DNA of 28,104 nucleotides from Blautia sp. AF19-10LB (GTDB taxonomy: Bacteria > Bacillota > Clostridia > Lachnospirales > Lachnospiraceae), in the NCBI RefSeq assembly GCF_003461245.1, contig NZ_QTWS01000039.1, positions 1 through 28,104 on the forward strand. The letters are read 5' to 3'. The first letter of the stretch is position 1, and each line of letters begins with the position of its first letter. The notes beneath the pieces are model-generated. The model did not search any database. It was not told the origin of the DNA and was given only the letters and a program-made list of their open reading frames with translations. Made by a program: the position numbers and the translations under genes. This document shows, in pieces, positions 1-7,187 of this stretch.

Positions 1-3
1 TTT

Positions 4-24
4 GTTCCTTCCTATTCTATTATA
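4..24 (-). promoter_or_regulatory. -10 box and ribosome site of a gene beyond the left edge
   Basis: On the minus strand a TATAAT box (19-24) is followed by AGGAAGGA (about 5-13). This suggests promoter and Shine-Dalgarno for a gene whose start codon lies just past position 1. I see no convincing -35 box. Confidence 0.35.
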
Positions 25-59
25 ACTCTTTTTAGGTCCAATAAAACTCCCTTTTATGT

Positions 60-111
60 AAAAAATTTGCGCGCCTAACTCATCACTGGAAGTAACGAGA
101 ATGCGGCGCGC
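60..111 (-). terminator. probable Rho-independent terminator
   Basis: Perfect 7-bp arms (GGCGCGC at 105-111, GCGCGCC at 69-75), read on the minus strand, are followed within 3 nt by a run of six T (60-65). The loop is long (29 nt) and the 5' arm lies inside the end of the small reading frame at 83-316. The GC-rich arms stand out in AT-rich DNA. It would end minus-strand transcription before the next gene to the left. Confidence 0.5.
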
Positions 112-316
112 AGTTATTCAATCTTTGCAAAGCATAATCCAGTACTTCCTCATATTCATTAACCGCACCATATAAGTTTCCTGTCAAGCAGATCAAATCC
201 TGTATTTCAGATAACTTTTCCCATAAAAAAACTTTCTCCCTTTCAACCTCCATAATTATCGTTTTCGCCTGTTCTGCCAAAAATTGATTTCCACATATAA
301 CAGCAAACAGATACAC
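83..316 (-). CDS. small hypothetical protein (77 aa), doubtful
   Basis: An open frame from a GTG codon at 316 to TGA at 83-85. I do not recognise the protein. The middle is charged and looks helical (EVEREKVFLWEKLSEIQDL), with an acidic stretch later (NEYEEVLDYALQRLNN), which is more protein-like than a random frame. There is no good ribosome site at the GTG: an AAGG lies about 15 nt away. An in-frame ATG at residue 22 also lacks one. A terminator-like hairpin overlaps its end and a promoter candidate lies upstream (495-500). It could be a short real gene, or the tail of a decayed larger gene, which would fit the debris next to it. Confidence 0.3.
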   Translation of the reverse strand: MYLFAVICGNQFLAEQAKTIIMEVEREKVFLWEKLSEIQDLICLTGNLYGAVNEYEEVLDYALQRLNNCAPHSRYFQ

Positions 317-538
317 TCTATATTGTCTACCTTGAATTTGGTACTTTCCTAATAAATTTTACCATATTTTCTAAGCATTTTGTGATTTGTTATAACAAAC
401 TACCCTTTCGTTCTTTCGACATATGTTGCTATTTTTCTAGCAGTATTATTAAAAATTCTTTTTTCTTTATATCTCGCCTTCTTTCAAATAATATATTATA
501 CTTTTACACTTTACTTTATTAAAGTGCTGTGCTATTTT

Positions 539-567
539 TTTACTGGCATCTTTTAAACGCCAGTAAA
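539..567. repeat. inverted repeat / stem-loop
   Basis: Arms TTTACTGGC (539-547) and GCCAGTAAA (559-567) are perfect 9-bp complements with an 11-nt loop. On the minus strand the hairpin is followed by a run of A, not T, so it is not a classic terminator for these genes. It may be a remnant transposon end or an RNA stem. Confidence 0.5.
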
Positions 568-591
568 TACATTGGCAGAGTATCCTCCCTG

Positions 592-681
592 ATAAGAATG
601 AAGCCGCATCTTTTTGCTGAAATCTGCTTTTTGATCCGGCGTTCCATCCATTCTTTTTGGATTTTGGTCAGAAAGTTAATC
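592..681 (-). pseudogene. fragment of a fucokinase/pyrophosphorylase (fkp) gene
   Basis: The minus strand reads LTKIQKEWMERRIKK, then after a one-base shift ADFSKKMRLHSYQG. The intact fkp at 4225-7167 has LTKIQKEWLERRIKK followed directly by ADFSEKMRLHYYLG (around residues 555-580). The DNA of the two places (592-681 and about 5421-5508) also aligns well, with a single deleted base in the fragment. Homology fades just after the Uma2 stop codon on one side and near 592 on the other. It is therefore a short, frameshifted relic of a second fkp-like gene, or a local copy of the intact one, and it codes for nothing now. Confidence 0.75.
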
Positions 682-688
682 GCACCTT

Positions 689-1231
689 CTACAGTTCTAT
701 ACTTCCAAAATCAATCACAAGCTCATCATATATTCCTACTTTAATAGAGTCCTGTAGGGTATACTGCTCTGTCTCACCTAATTCAAAGTTGTATACTACA
801 ACCAGATTCTTAGATGGATCAACAATCCAGTATTCACGAATACCTGCTGTTCTATACTTAAATAGCTTTGTATAATAATCCATCTGCTTACTTGCAGGTG
901 ACACAATTTCAATAACCCAGTCAGGCGCACCTTTGCATCCGCTATCATCAAGTTTATTAGAATCACAAATCACAGAAATATCTGGTTCTACATAAGTATT
1001 ACTTCTTTCATCCAGATAAACCGCAAATGGAGCCGCATAGACCTGGCATTTTCCTTTATGTTCTTCGATATAACGGTCAATAATACTGACAAGCCTTGTT
1101 GAAATACGCTGATGTTTTCTGCTCGGTGGAGCCATCATATACATATGACCATCAATCAGTTCTGCTCTTTCACCTTCTGGCAGAGCATATATATCATCTA
1201 TGGTATAGGTTTTTTCTTTCAGTAACGGCAT
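689..1231 (-). CDS. Uma2-family (DUF820) putative PD-(D/E)XK nuclease
   Basis: A complete 180-aa protein of the Uma2/DUF820 family, which has a restriction-endonuclease-like fold and no settled biological role. It is common in cyanobacteria and Clostridia. Visible family marks: an N-terminal ELIDG stretch (24-28), YVEPDIS with the catalytic-type Asp (D84), DWVIEIVSP with E108 in the position of the (D/E)xK strand, then YRTAGIREYWIVDP (126-139). The length is usual for the family. The start is sure: GGAGGTGAT lies 3-5 nt upstream of the ATG. A promoter candidate lies at 1270-1299, so it is probably a single gene. Its neighbours are gene relics and an IS, so it gives no functional context. Nuclease activity is inferred from the fold only. 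Confidence 0.85.
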   Translation of the reverse strand: MPLLKEKTYTIDDIYALPEGERAELIDGHMYMMAPPSRKHQRISTRLVSIIDRYIEEHKGKCQVYAAPFAVYLDERSNTYVEPDISVICDSNKLDDSGCKGAPDWVIEIVSPASKQMDYYTKLFKYRTAGIREYWIVDPSKNLVVVYNFELGETEQYTLQDSIKVGIYDELVIDFGSIEL

Positions 1232-1269
1232 ATTATCACCTCCCAGTGTACTTTGCTATAGTTTATTTC

Positions 1270-1299
1270 ATTATATTATAAGTAATACTTAATCAGCAA
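1270..1299 (-). promoter_or_regulatory. promoter of the Uma2 gene
   Basis: -35 TTGCTG (1294-1299), 18-bp spacer, -10 TATAAT (1270-1275). A second overlapping TATAAT lies at 1275-1280. This gives a leader of roughly 30 nt before the ATG at 1231. Confidence 0.5.
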
Positions 1300-1349
1300 C
1301 TTATTTTTCTGGTAAAGCATGTATAGTTGCTGTTCAGAGGTAATGTCAT

Positions 1350-1496
1350 CTACCCTCGTTTAACTACCGCATTCTTTCCTCGAAACGCAATGCCGATTTT
1401 AATGATAGAATTAACACCTGCATTACGCAGTTCCGTATCATACTTTTTCTCATTAATTTGTTGAAGCACACTGTCTGCCAAAACTGCCAGATTTAC
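1350..1496 (-). pseudogene. C-terminal remnant of an AAA-ATPase/PD-(D/E)XK_9 family gene
   Basis: An open frame with no start codon runs from the IS boundary to a TAG at 1350-1352. It contains LADSVLQQINEKKYDTEL and later IKIGIAFRGK. This matches the conserved tail of the AAA-ATPase-like proteins with a C-terminal PDDEXK_9 (DUF1703-type) domain, where a strand with ALxQIxEKxY is followed by KIGIxF. About 49 codons remain. The sequence just beyond the other IS end (3663-3735) does not continue this gene, so its larger N-terminal part has been lost, not merely separated. The family match is from memory of its motifs. Confidence 0.65.
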
Positions 1497-1497
1497 T

Positions 1498-1525
1498 GTG
1501 AACTTCCAGTTTTTTTCCGCCTAAA
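1498..1525 (-). repeat. left terminal inverted repeat of the IS
   Basis: This 28-bp end, reverse-complemented, matches the right end apart from one base change and a small difference in the central A run. The outermost 13 bases (GTGAACTTCCAGT) and the inner TTTAGG-GG block are shared. Confidence 0.8.
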
Positions 1526-1559
1526 TCGAGTATCGCTATATCTGTGACTCAAAATAATT

Positions 1560-1805
1560 CTATTTTTCCGTCTTTTCTCCATCTGGTCCTGCATTTAAAA
1601 AGTTCATAATCTCCTCATATGACCGCCCACTTTTTACAACCGCTGACAGGATCTCTTCTTTTCTTATGGCGTCCCGCTTGTCTAACAGTTCTTTTAGATT
1701 TGCTGTTGCCTGGTCATACTTTTTCTTCGCTGCGATCACATCAGCCTCTGCTTTTTCAATCTTTTCTTCCAATGCTTCCCTACTTGTTTTCCTTGTTCTT
1801 GCCAT
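1560..1805 (-). CDS. small coiled-coil partner protein of the IS (81 aa)
   Basis: A highly charged, mostly helical protein: a basic N-terminus (MARTRKTSRE), then a long heptad-like region (EKIEKAEADVIAAKKKYDQA, LKELLDKRDAIRKEE), ending in YEEIMNFLNAG. It resembles small proteins sometimes labelled ErpK in Lachnospiraceae. I know no demonstrated function. It lies 15 bp downstream of the transposase stop, has its own ribosome site (GGAAGG, about 9 nt before the ATG) and lies inside the inverted repeats, so it belongs to the element. It may assist or regulate the transposase, or bind DNA through its basic start. That role is inference only. Confidence 0.7.
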   Translation of the reverse strand: MARTRKTSREALEEKIEKAEADVIAAKKKYDQATANLKELLDKRDAIRKEEILSAVVKSGRSYEEIMNFLNAGPDGEKTEK

Positions 1806-1820
1806 CTTTATTTTCCTTCC

Positions 1821-3515
1821 TTATTCTGCTTTTTTCAGTTCCTTACTCAGCTCTGATGCAAAGTATTTTATACTATTCGCATCCAGTCCAAAGGCTTTCA
1901 ATATTACTTTCTGGTTCGCTGTTACTGCATGATCCAGACGGTATATATTGTCTAACTGACGTACCATTTCTATTTTTTCCAGCTCTTTTATTGCCGCCGG
2001 TACCGTCATATAGTTCAGTTTCTTATCCAGTTTTTTCATTCCTTCTTTTAGTTTTATATACATCTTGCAGCGCACTATCATGGCTACAAATTCAACAAAT
2101 ATCTTCGCTCTTGCTGATTCTTCTGAACACACCCGGATGCTCTTATTCCCAAGATATGATTTGTCTCCGCGGAATAGTTTCTCCGATACATCCCTGCTCT
2201 TATACAGTTCGATTGCTTCCTTCGCACTCATCTTTTCTGATGTAACGATACAAAAATATCCTGCCAGATCCAGTTCTCTTTCTACCACACTGCACCGTTC
2301 TTCCGGTAGTATAAAAGCCTGGCTCTTTTCATCATAATGAAGGTTAAAATACTTCTCAAATCCAGGACCGAATTCCTTTACTTTATTCTGATACTTTTTC
2401 AGATACTGCGTCATCTGGTTGATCCGATTTTCAATCTCTATCCGTTCTGCGCTTTCTTTGGAAATGCTATGATACAAATGAAAATAGCGCTCTTTTTTAT
2501 CACTTGCATACAGTTTGTGCCGCATTGTCTTTCCGTAAACTCCATATTCATAGATATTGTTCACCCGCTTATTTTCGAATGTTCCTTTATTTTCCAGGAT
2601 CAGTTCATTCACAAGGGCAGACATCCCTTTCACCATGATAACAAAACTATACCCACATTTATCCATATATTGTATGTTCTCACAGCTGAAATATCCCCTG
2701 TCCAGAATGAATCCAATCTTCTTATAACCATATCCGGATGCTTTATCCAACATGAACTGCAGCTGGGAGATATCATTCAGACTTCCTGGATATTTTTCAT
2801 AAAACAATGGTTCCTGATTATGAGTATCATACGCAACTGCATAATTAAATACCGGCTCTCCCATATCTACTTTCGGATGCCCAAATTCGACCATTTTTAT
2901 ATCTCCAGCCTGACAGTTTTTATTCGTTGAATCATAGGAAATATAAATCTTTTCACGGTAATTCCGTGACTCATTCCATGTATTCAGAAATCCTGTACTC
3001 TGATCATCTGTTACTGAATTCAGGAAATCTGATACGGTTGAATCGCTGTATTGTTTCATCTTTTCCGTAAAAAGTGGATGGTTGTATGTATAATCCGGAT
3101 AGTACTGCGCTGCATTGTTTTCTGCTATGATCGAATAAACAGCCAGATCTAAAAACAGCCCCATATCACGTGATCCAAAATATTTTCCAAGGATATGGTT
3201 CAAGCTGCATTCTTCTATGATCTTACGCAGTACAAAATATGTTCCTACCCTGAGACAGCTGCTTCTGGAAGTCCTGTTTTTGCTTTCCGGAAGCTCTGCA
3301 TCAGGAAAATATTTCAGGAAATTTTGATTCGGTTTCATGAGTTCCTGATCCGTATCTGACAATTTTCCGATCGTTACTCTTTTGGGAAAAGTATACTTCC
3401 GGGATGGATCATAAACCCGGTCATACTCATACTCTATATATACAACATTTGACTTTTTTCTCCGTGTGATCTTGCCTTTTACGGTTGGTACTTTCACTAA
3501 AAAATCCAGATACAT
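1821..3515 (-). CDS. DDE transposase, IS4 superfamily / IS1634-like
   Basis: A 564-aa transposase that would cut and join the element's ends. The DDE triad is visible: D195 in YISYDSTN, D272 in FILDRGYFS, and E445. The last lies in a perfect Y-x2-R-x3-E-x6-K signature (Y438, R441, E445, K452) that defines IS4-superfamily enzymes. A long insertion of about 170 residues between the second Asp and the Glu is normal for the IS1634 group. The start is clear, with AAGGAGG 5 nt before the ATG. A 10-bp hairpin lies immediately upstream of that ribosome site and may damp translation of read-through mRNA. There is no frameshift or internal stop, so the gene appears functional. Confidence 0.92.
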   Translation of the reverse strand: MYLDFLVKVPTVKGKITRRKKSNVVYIEYEYDRVYDPSRKYTFPKRVTIGKLSDTDQELMKPNQNFLKYFPDAELPESKNRTSRSSCLRVGTYFVLRKIIEECSLNHILGKYFGSRDMGLFLDLAVYSIIAENNAAQYYPDYTYNHPLFTEKMKQYSDSTVSDFLNSVTDDQSTGFLNTWNESRNYREKIYISYDSTNKNCQAGDIKMVEFGHPKVDMGEPVFNYAVAYDTHNQEPLFYEKYPGSLNDISQLQFMLDKASGYGYKKIGFILDRGYFSCENIQYMDKCGYSFVIMVKGMSALVNELILENKGTFENKRVNNIYEYGVYGKTMRHKLYASDKKERYFHLYHSISKESAERIEIENRINQMTQYLKKYQNKVKEFGPGFEKYFNLHYDEKSQAFILPEERCSVVERELDLAGYFCIVTSEKMSAKEAIELYKSRDVSEKLFRGDKSYLGNKSIRVCSEESARAKIFVEFVAMIVRCKMYIKLKEGMKKLDKKLNYMTVPAAIKELEKIEMVRQLDNIYRLDHAVTANQKVILKAFGLDANSIKYFASELSKELKKAE

Positions 3516-3525
3516 AGCGCCCTCC

Positions 3526-3549
3526 TTTTAGGCGGTTATCCACCTAAAA
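3526..3549 (-). promoter_or_regulatory. hairpin at the transposase ribosome site
   Basis: Ten-base arms (3526-3535 and 3540-3549, one G-U pair in the minus-strand RNA) enclose a 4-nt loop directly beside the AAGGAGG of the transposase. The arms carry the same TTTAGG(T/C)GG core as both IS ends. It could limit transposase translation and/or act as an internal transposase-binding site. Confidence 0.5.
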
Positions 3550-3565
3550 TAATTGTACTATATTT

Positions 3566-3609
3566 CCCGGCTATCTGCAATGGAAAACCGCAGAAAGCCG
3601 GGATTTTTT
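3566..3609 (+). terminator. Rho-independent terminator inside the IS, plus-strand direction
   Basis: CCCGGCT-A-TCTGC (3566-3578) pairs with GCAGA-A-AGCCGGG (3590-3602): 13 positions with one A/A mismatch and an 11-nt loop, followed by six T (3604-3609) on the plus strand. Read from the minus strand there is no T run. It would stop plus-strand transcripts leaving the IS toward the fkp region. Confidence 0.65.
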
Positions 3610-3633
3610 ATGATTTTATTTCGTTCTTTTTTC

Positions 3634-3662
3634 TTTAGGTGGAAAAATTACTGGAAGTTCAC
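3634..3662 (-). repeat. right terminal inverted repeat of the IS
   Basis: TTTAGGTGG, an A/T run, then ACTGGAAGTTCAC: the inverted counterpart of 1498-1525. The match may extend by one base (A3663 and T1497). Confidence 0.8.
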
Positions 3663-3735
3663 ATATTTTCAGTTTAATGCCAGTTCTGGAAAAATCTTAC
3701 TTAATTTTTAAAATCCTCTATACACAAATACTGAA

Positions 3736-4158
3736 TCATTCTTCGTCAAAGTCATCTTCATCCCAATCCGGGTACTGTTGAATAGTTCCTTTTGACTTAA
3801 TTACGCAAGGCTCAAAATCCTCCTGAACTTCACTGATCTTTGAAACCGTAATCGTGAACATCCAATCATCCCCAAAATCATAATGAAGTGCAAATTTCTG
3901 CCCTTTGCAAAGTCCGACTTCGTCAAGAGTTATATCTGCGGAGGGTTCATCTCCTTCCGGATCTGACTGATATGCATGTTCACTATACATTCGGTTATCC
4001 ATGCAAAACTCATACAGATGCTCATCTATGAAATCAAAAGACTCCAGGATAACCTGACATAACTGATTTAATGTGCTGCTGCCACAGATTTCAATATTTC
4101 TATAAACCTCACGTCCTCTGCCAGCCGGATATATCTTCATCGAATATTGATTGCTCAT
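3736..4158 (-). CDS. plasmid pRiA4b ORF-3-like protein
   Basis: An acidic protein of about 140 aa matching the pRiA4b ORF-3 family (PF07929), whose function is not established. Family features seen: an N-terminal strand ending in a W/Y-rich segment, a helix LNQLCQVILESFDF, LYEF, a Ser/Asp-rich middle, LCKGQKFALHYDFGDDW (the YDFGDDW motif is the hallmark) and a PDWDEDDFDEE tail. I chose the ATG at 4158 because GAGG lies 6 nt upstream. An ATG at 4161 and a GTG at 4170 are in frame. It starts 66 bp after the fkp stop and may be the last gene of that transcript. Full-length members are often longer at the C-terminus, so it may be a short form. Confidence 0.75.
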   Translation of the reverse strand: MSNQYSMKIYPAGRGREVYRNIEICGSSTLNQLCQVILESFDFIDEHLYEFCMDNRMYSEHAYQSDPEGDEPSADITLDEVGLCKGQKFALHYDFGDDWMFTITVSKISEVQEDFEPCVIKSKGTIQQYPDWDEDDFDEE

Positions 4159-4224
4159 CATCCACCTCACTTCCAGCCAAAAAGGCTCATTACTTTCTCA
4201 AAAGAAATTTGATTCATCAAAATC

Positions 4225-7167
4225 TCATTCCCACACAAGCCTGCAGTCCGCTACTCCAACCAGGCTGTCCATGAACACCTCGTTCAAGCGTTCTTCTACC
4301 TGCTGTCGGGTTACGCCTTTTTTCAGAATGACCTGAAGGAAGCCACCGCCGCCGGCGCCGCAGACGAGTTTTCCGTCGATCAGTTCTTCGATGCTGCTGA
4401 AGATCTGCTCGATCAGTGTGTTGCTGCTTCCGGCATCGACTTTTTTGCTCAGTTCCCAGTGGTAATCCAAAAGGCTGGCGAAGCCGTCTACATTGCCACG
4501 TTCCAGTTCAAAACGCATCAGCGCTGCTGTCTTCTGGATCTCTTCCAGGGCAAAAAGGCTCTCCGGCTCGTTTCCGACATAGCGTCCGACAACATCACGG
4601 AGCAGGTTACGGGCAAGTCTTCTCTGACCTGTATAGATTAGAACAAATCTGTCACTTAACTCCTGCTTTGCAGCTTCCGGAATCTCCACATGAGTTACTT
4701 TGAGCTTCTGGTCAATTCCCGGCATGGAAGTGATATATTTCAGTCCCGGAGTGATCCCTCCGACCTGATCCTGCCAGCCACCGCCGGTGGACATGATCTG
4801 TTCCATTGCAAGTACATGTGCATAAAGATCTTCTTCTGTGTAAGCGATTCCCATAAACTCAAATACTGCCTTTACACAGGCTGCGGAAAGAATCGATGAA
4901 GTACCAAGACCCGAGCCTTTTGGAACATTCGTTACTTCGGAATGCATTTCAAATCCACCGCCAAGTCGATCCAGAATCTCTTCCAGACTGCTTCCTTCTT
5001 TCGGAATGATCCCGCAGGCGAGAAGACACGCTTTCTGCAGCGCAAACGGATCAAACGGATCACCTGTTGCCTGAAGTGGTTCGATGGTATCAAATTCTCC
5101 ATGGACATCCATATCACGGCTGTCAAAAACGATCTTCTTTTCTGAAATTTTTTCCAGTGTGACTTCTACCGGCTTCTGCCCATTCAGAAGAATCGCTACA
5201 TTTAATACAGTTCCACCATTCTCATTACAATACGGAGGTGTGTCACTCCAGCCGCCTCCCCAGTTGACACGAAGCGGAAGTTTTACCGTGTGCTTCTCTG
5301 TAACAATTCTGGCATTCTCATTGTAAGACAGGTTTTTGATCGTAGAAGCCAGGACTTCTGACTGAATCGTGCGGAAACACTCCTGAACTTCATCTTCATC
5401 GTCCAGGATCACTCCGAGATAATAATGAAGACGCATCTTTTCACTGAAATCAGCCTTTTTGATTCTCCGTTCCAGCCATTCCTTCTGGATCTTTGTCAGA
5501 GATTTCATCTTTCTCAGCTTTGCCGCCGGTACTTTGTTTCTGATCGCTTTTGCAATCTCATCCATTGCCACCAGATCTGCCATTCTCCTGTTCCATGCAA
5601 TGATCGCATCCGGATCCGCATCATTAAATCCGGAACAGAGAGATTTCTTTGGTGCAGCTTTCCATGCAGAAAGGTCTGCCTGCTCTTCTCCATGCACAAT
5701 CGCATACAGATTTAATGTCGCACTTACCGCCTCTTCAATCGTGTCTGCCTCCGGATACAGGGCAGCAGACCATAATGTATGAGAATCATCCAGCCACAGC
5801 TTCACGTCCAGGTCTTTTTCAATCTGCTCCAGATCCATGCCAAACAGCCTGTTTTCCTTCGGATTGTCGTTTACGCCAAAGATACGGACAATAAACTTTC
5901 CATCACGCTGTTTCAGACCATGCATGACAACATTGTCCGGTATCACTTCATCGTGAATATCAATATACGATAATACACAGTGCTCTCCTACTTTTGCCTC
6001 TCCATGCACATAAGAAACTTCCAGATAACAGTCTTTGCTGATATCCGCTCTGCTGCTCAGAACACTGTTATATCCCGCAGTGTCACTGTCTTTAATACTA
6101 CTTCCGATCAGACGACTCCAGCCAAGCTCACGGTACTCGTCCACACCGCCGCTCATCAGTTCCAGAATCTCTCGGGTCGTACCAAAATGGATAAATTTCG
6201 CCGGTGCCAGACGAAGCAGCTTCATTCTGTATGGACGCAATACCTTCCATACACGCTCCCTTGCCTCCGTTAACTCCTGACAAAATTCTCCCTCCGGTTT
6301 CTCCTGATAAAAAGCTTCCAGAGTAGAATCTTCTGCCAGCGGATACAGAAAGTCCGCATACAGAGAAAGTCTGGTCTTCTCATTTACATGTCTGTCATAG
6401 TCTTCCTCCGTTGCGATCAGAGAATATAATGACTTCATCATCTCTGTGCTGAAAATAAGAGCACCTGTATCAATATCCACACAGTCAGACTCATTCACAG
6501 CCCCGACTTCTCGCAGTACTTCTACTGATTTTTTCTGCAGACAGCACTTTACATTTCCATTCTCACCATTCAAATAAACTCCGTGGTTTTTGCCGGTCTC
6601 CACATGCTCCTTGAAAGAAATCGCAGCAGCTCCGACATTATTATAATCAATCTGAAGCGGATTAAACAGCAACAGAACATCTCCGGATAATAACACCATA
6701 CCCTCACGGATACGTGACGGTACAGAACTCATGCAGATCATAAATTCATCAAACAATGTAGAATTACGTCCGTTCGGCAGGGCATGCGGCACCGGTGAAA
6801 AAAGCTTACCCAGTGCAGAATACTGCGGCACTCGCTTGCTGTCACCACCAGAATGGATGACCAGTACACGAAGATTATCAAACGTCTCTTCCTGCTCATG
6901 CAGATATTTCAATACCTCCAGCGTTGCTCCGCCAGATCCCACACGCTTTCCATCACGATCCGGAATCGCAACAAAGGTTGTCTCCTTTGGCAGAAAATCC
7001 TTACGCTCCTCGATCTGCTTCCAAAATCCCTCTGCCTGCTGCTCATTAGATGCAGTCAGAATCACATAGTCCCATTTCGGAAAGTTTCTGAGTCTCAGAG
7101 AACGATTATAATCGTCCCAACAATCCTGATATGCCTGAGATAAAAAAAGTGAATACAAATTCTTCAT
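4225..7167 (-). CDS. fkp: bifunctional L-fucokinase / GDP-L-fucose pyrophosphorylase
   Basis: A 980-aa cytoplasmic enzyme of the Fkp type. It phosphorylates salvaged L-fucose to fucose-1-phosphate and couples it to GTP to give GDP-L-fucose. The N-terminal pyrophosphorylase part shows VGSGGATL (76-83) and IHSGGDSKRVPQYSALGK (104-121). The C-terminal GHMP kinase part begins at about residue 630 with LRVNWGGGWSDTPP, has the ATP-binding loop PKGSGLGTSS (about 749-758) and the closing motif CGAGGGGFL (about 936-944). Its length is close to the 949 aa of Bacteroides Fkp. AAGGAG lies 7 nt before the ATG. It starts 20 bp after ptuB, so it is probably co-transcribed with it. Its GC content is clearly higher than the defence and glycosyltransferase genes. 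GDP-fucose would serve fucosylation of the nearby polysaccharide, but no certain fucosyltransferase is seen. Confidence 0.93.
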   Translation of the reverse strand: MKNLYSLFLSQAYQDCWDDYNRSLRLRNFPKWDYVILTASNEQQAEGFWKQIEERKDFLPKETTFVAIPDRDGKRVGSGGATLEVLKYLHEQEETFDNLRVLVIHSGGDSKRVPQYSALGKLFSPVPHALPNGRNSTLFDEFMICMSSVPSRIREGMVLLSGDVLLLFNPLQIDYNNVGAAAISFKEHVETGKNHGVYLNGENGNVKCCLQKKSVEVLREVGAVNESDCVDIDTGALIFSTEMMKSLYSLIATEEDYDRHVNEKTRLSLYADFLYPLAEDSTLEAFYQEKPEGEFCQELTEARERVWKVLRPYRMKLLRLAPAKFIHFGTTREILELMSGGVDEYRELGWSRLIGSSIKDSDTAGYNSVLSSRADISKDCYLEVSYVHGEAKVGEHCVLSYIDIHDEVIPDNVVMHGLKQRDGKFIVRIFGVNDNPKENRLFGMDLEQIEKDLDVKLWLDDSHTLWSAALYPEADTIEEAVSATLNLYAIVHGEEQADLSAWKAAPKKSLCSGFNDADPDAIIAWNRRMADLVAMDEIAKAIRNKVPAAKLRKMKSLTKIQKEWLERRIKKADFSEKMRLHYYLGVILDDEDEVQECFRTIQSEVLASTIKNLSYNENARIVTEKHTVKLPLRVNWGGGWSDTPPYCNENGGTVLNVAILLNGQKPVEVTLEKISEKKIVFDSRDMDVHGEFDTIEPLQATGDPFDPFALQKACLLACGIIPKEGSSLEEILDRLGGGFEMHSEVTNVPKGSGLGTSSILSAACVKAVFEFMGIAYTEEDLYAHVLAMEQIMSTGGGWQDQVGGITPGLKYITSMPGIDQKLKVTHVEIPEAAKQELSDRFVLIYTGQRRLARNLLRDVVGRYVGNEPESLFALEEIQKTAALMRFELERGNVDGFASLLDYHWELSKKVDAGSSNTLIEQIFSSIEELIDGKLVCGAGGGGFLQVILKKGVTRQQVEERLNEVFMDSLVGVADCRLVWE

Positions 7168-7187
7168 ATGTTGTCTCCTTCATTTAG

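Larger units (their letters stand above)
317..688. other. AT-rich intergenic stretch with palindromes and a gene fragment
   Basis: No intact gene. It holds the fkp-derived fragment (592-681), a stem-loop (539-567), a dyad CACTTTA-N6-TAAAGTG (507-526) next to a minus-strand TATAAT (495-500), and a perfect 14-bp palindrome TTTGTTATAACAAA (386-399). The last two could be operator sites for the small frame at 83-316. No regulator is encoded nearby. Confidence 0.5.
1498..3662 (-). mobile_element. complete IS1634-like insertion sequence, about 2.16 kb
   Basis: The element is bounded by terminal inverted repeats of 28 and 29 bp (1498-1525 and 3634-3662) that both begin GTGAACTTCCAGT on their outer side. 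It carries a DDE transposase gene and, 15 bp downstream, a small coiled-coil gene, both intact. I could not find a convincing target-site duplication: the left flank ends in GATTTACT and the right flank begins ATATTTTC. Absence of a duplication and the truncated gene on the left fit an adjacent deletion after insertion. Intact genes and ends suggest the copy could still be mobile. Confidence 0.8.

Noticed and set aside
539..567. Stem-loop as terminator of the Uma2 gene
   Set aside because: On the minus strand the stem is followed by a run of A, not T, so it does not fit an intrinsic terminator in that direction.
1619..2930. Long plus-strand frames opposite the transposase (208 and 197 aa)
   Set aside because: They lie fully on the other strand of a clear DDE transposase, are low-complexity (Leu/Ser or Ile/Phe rich) and have no family features.
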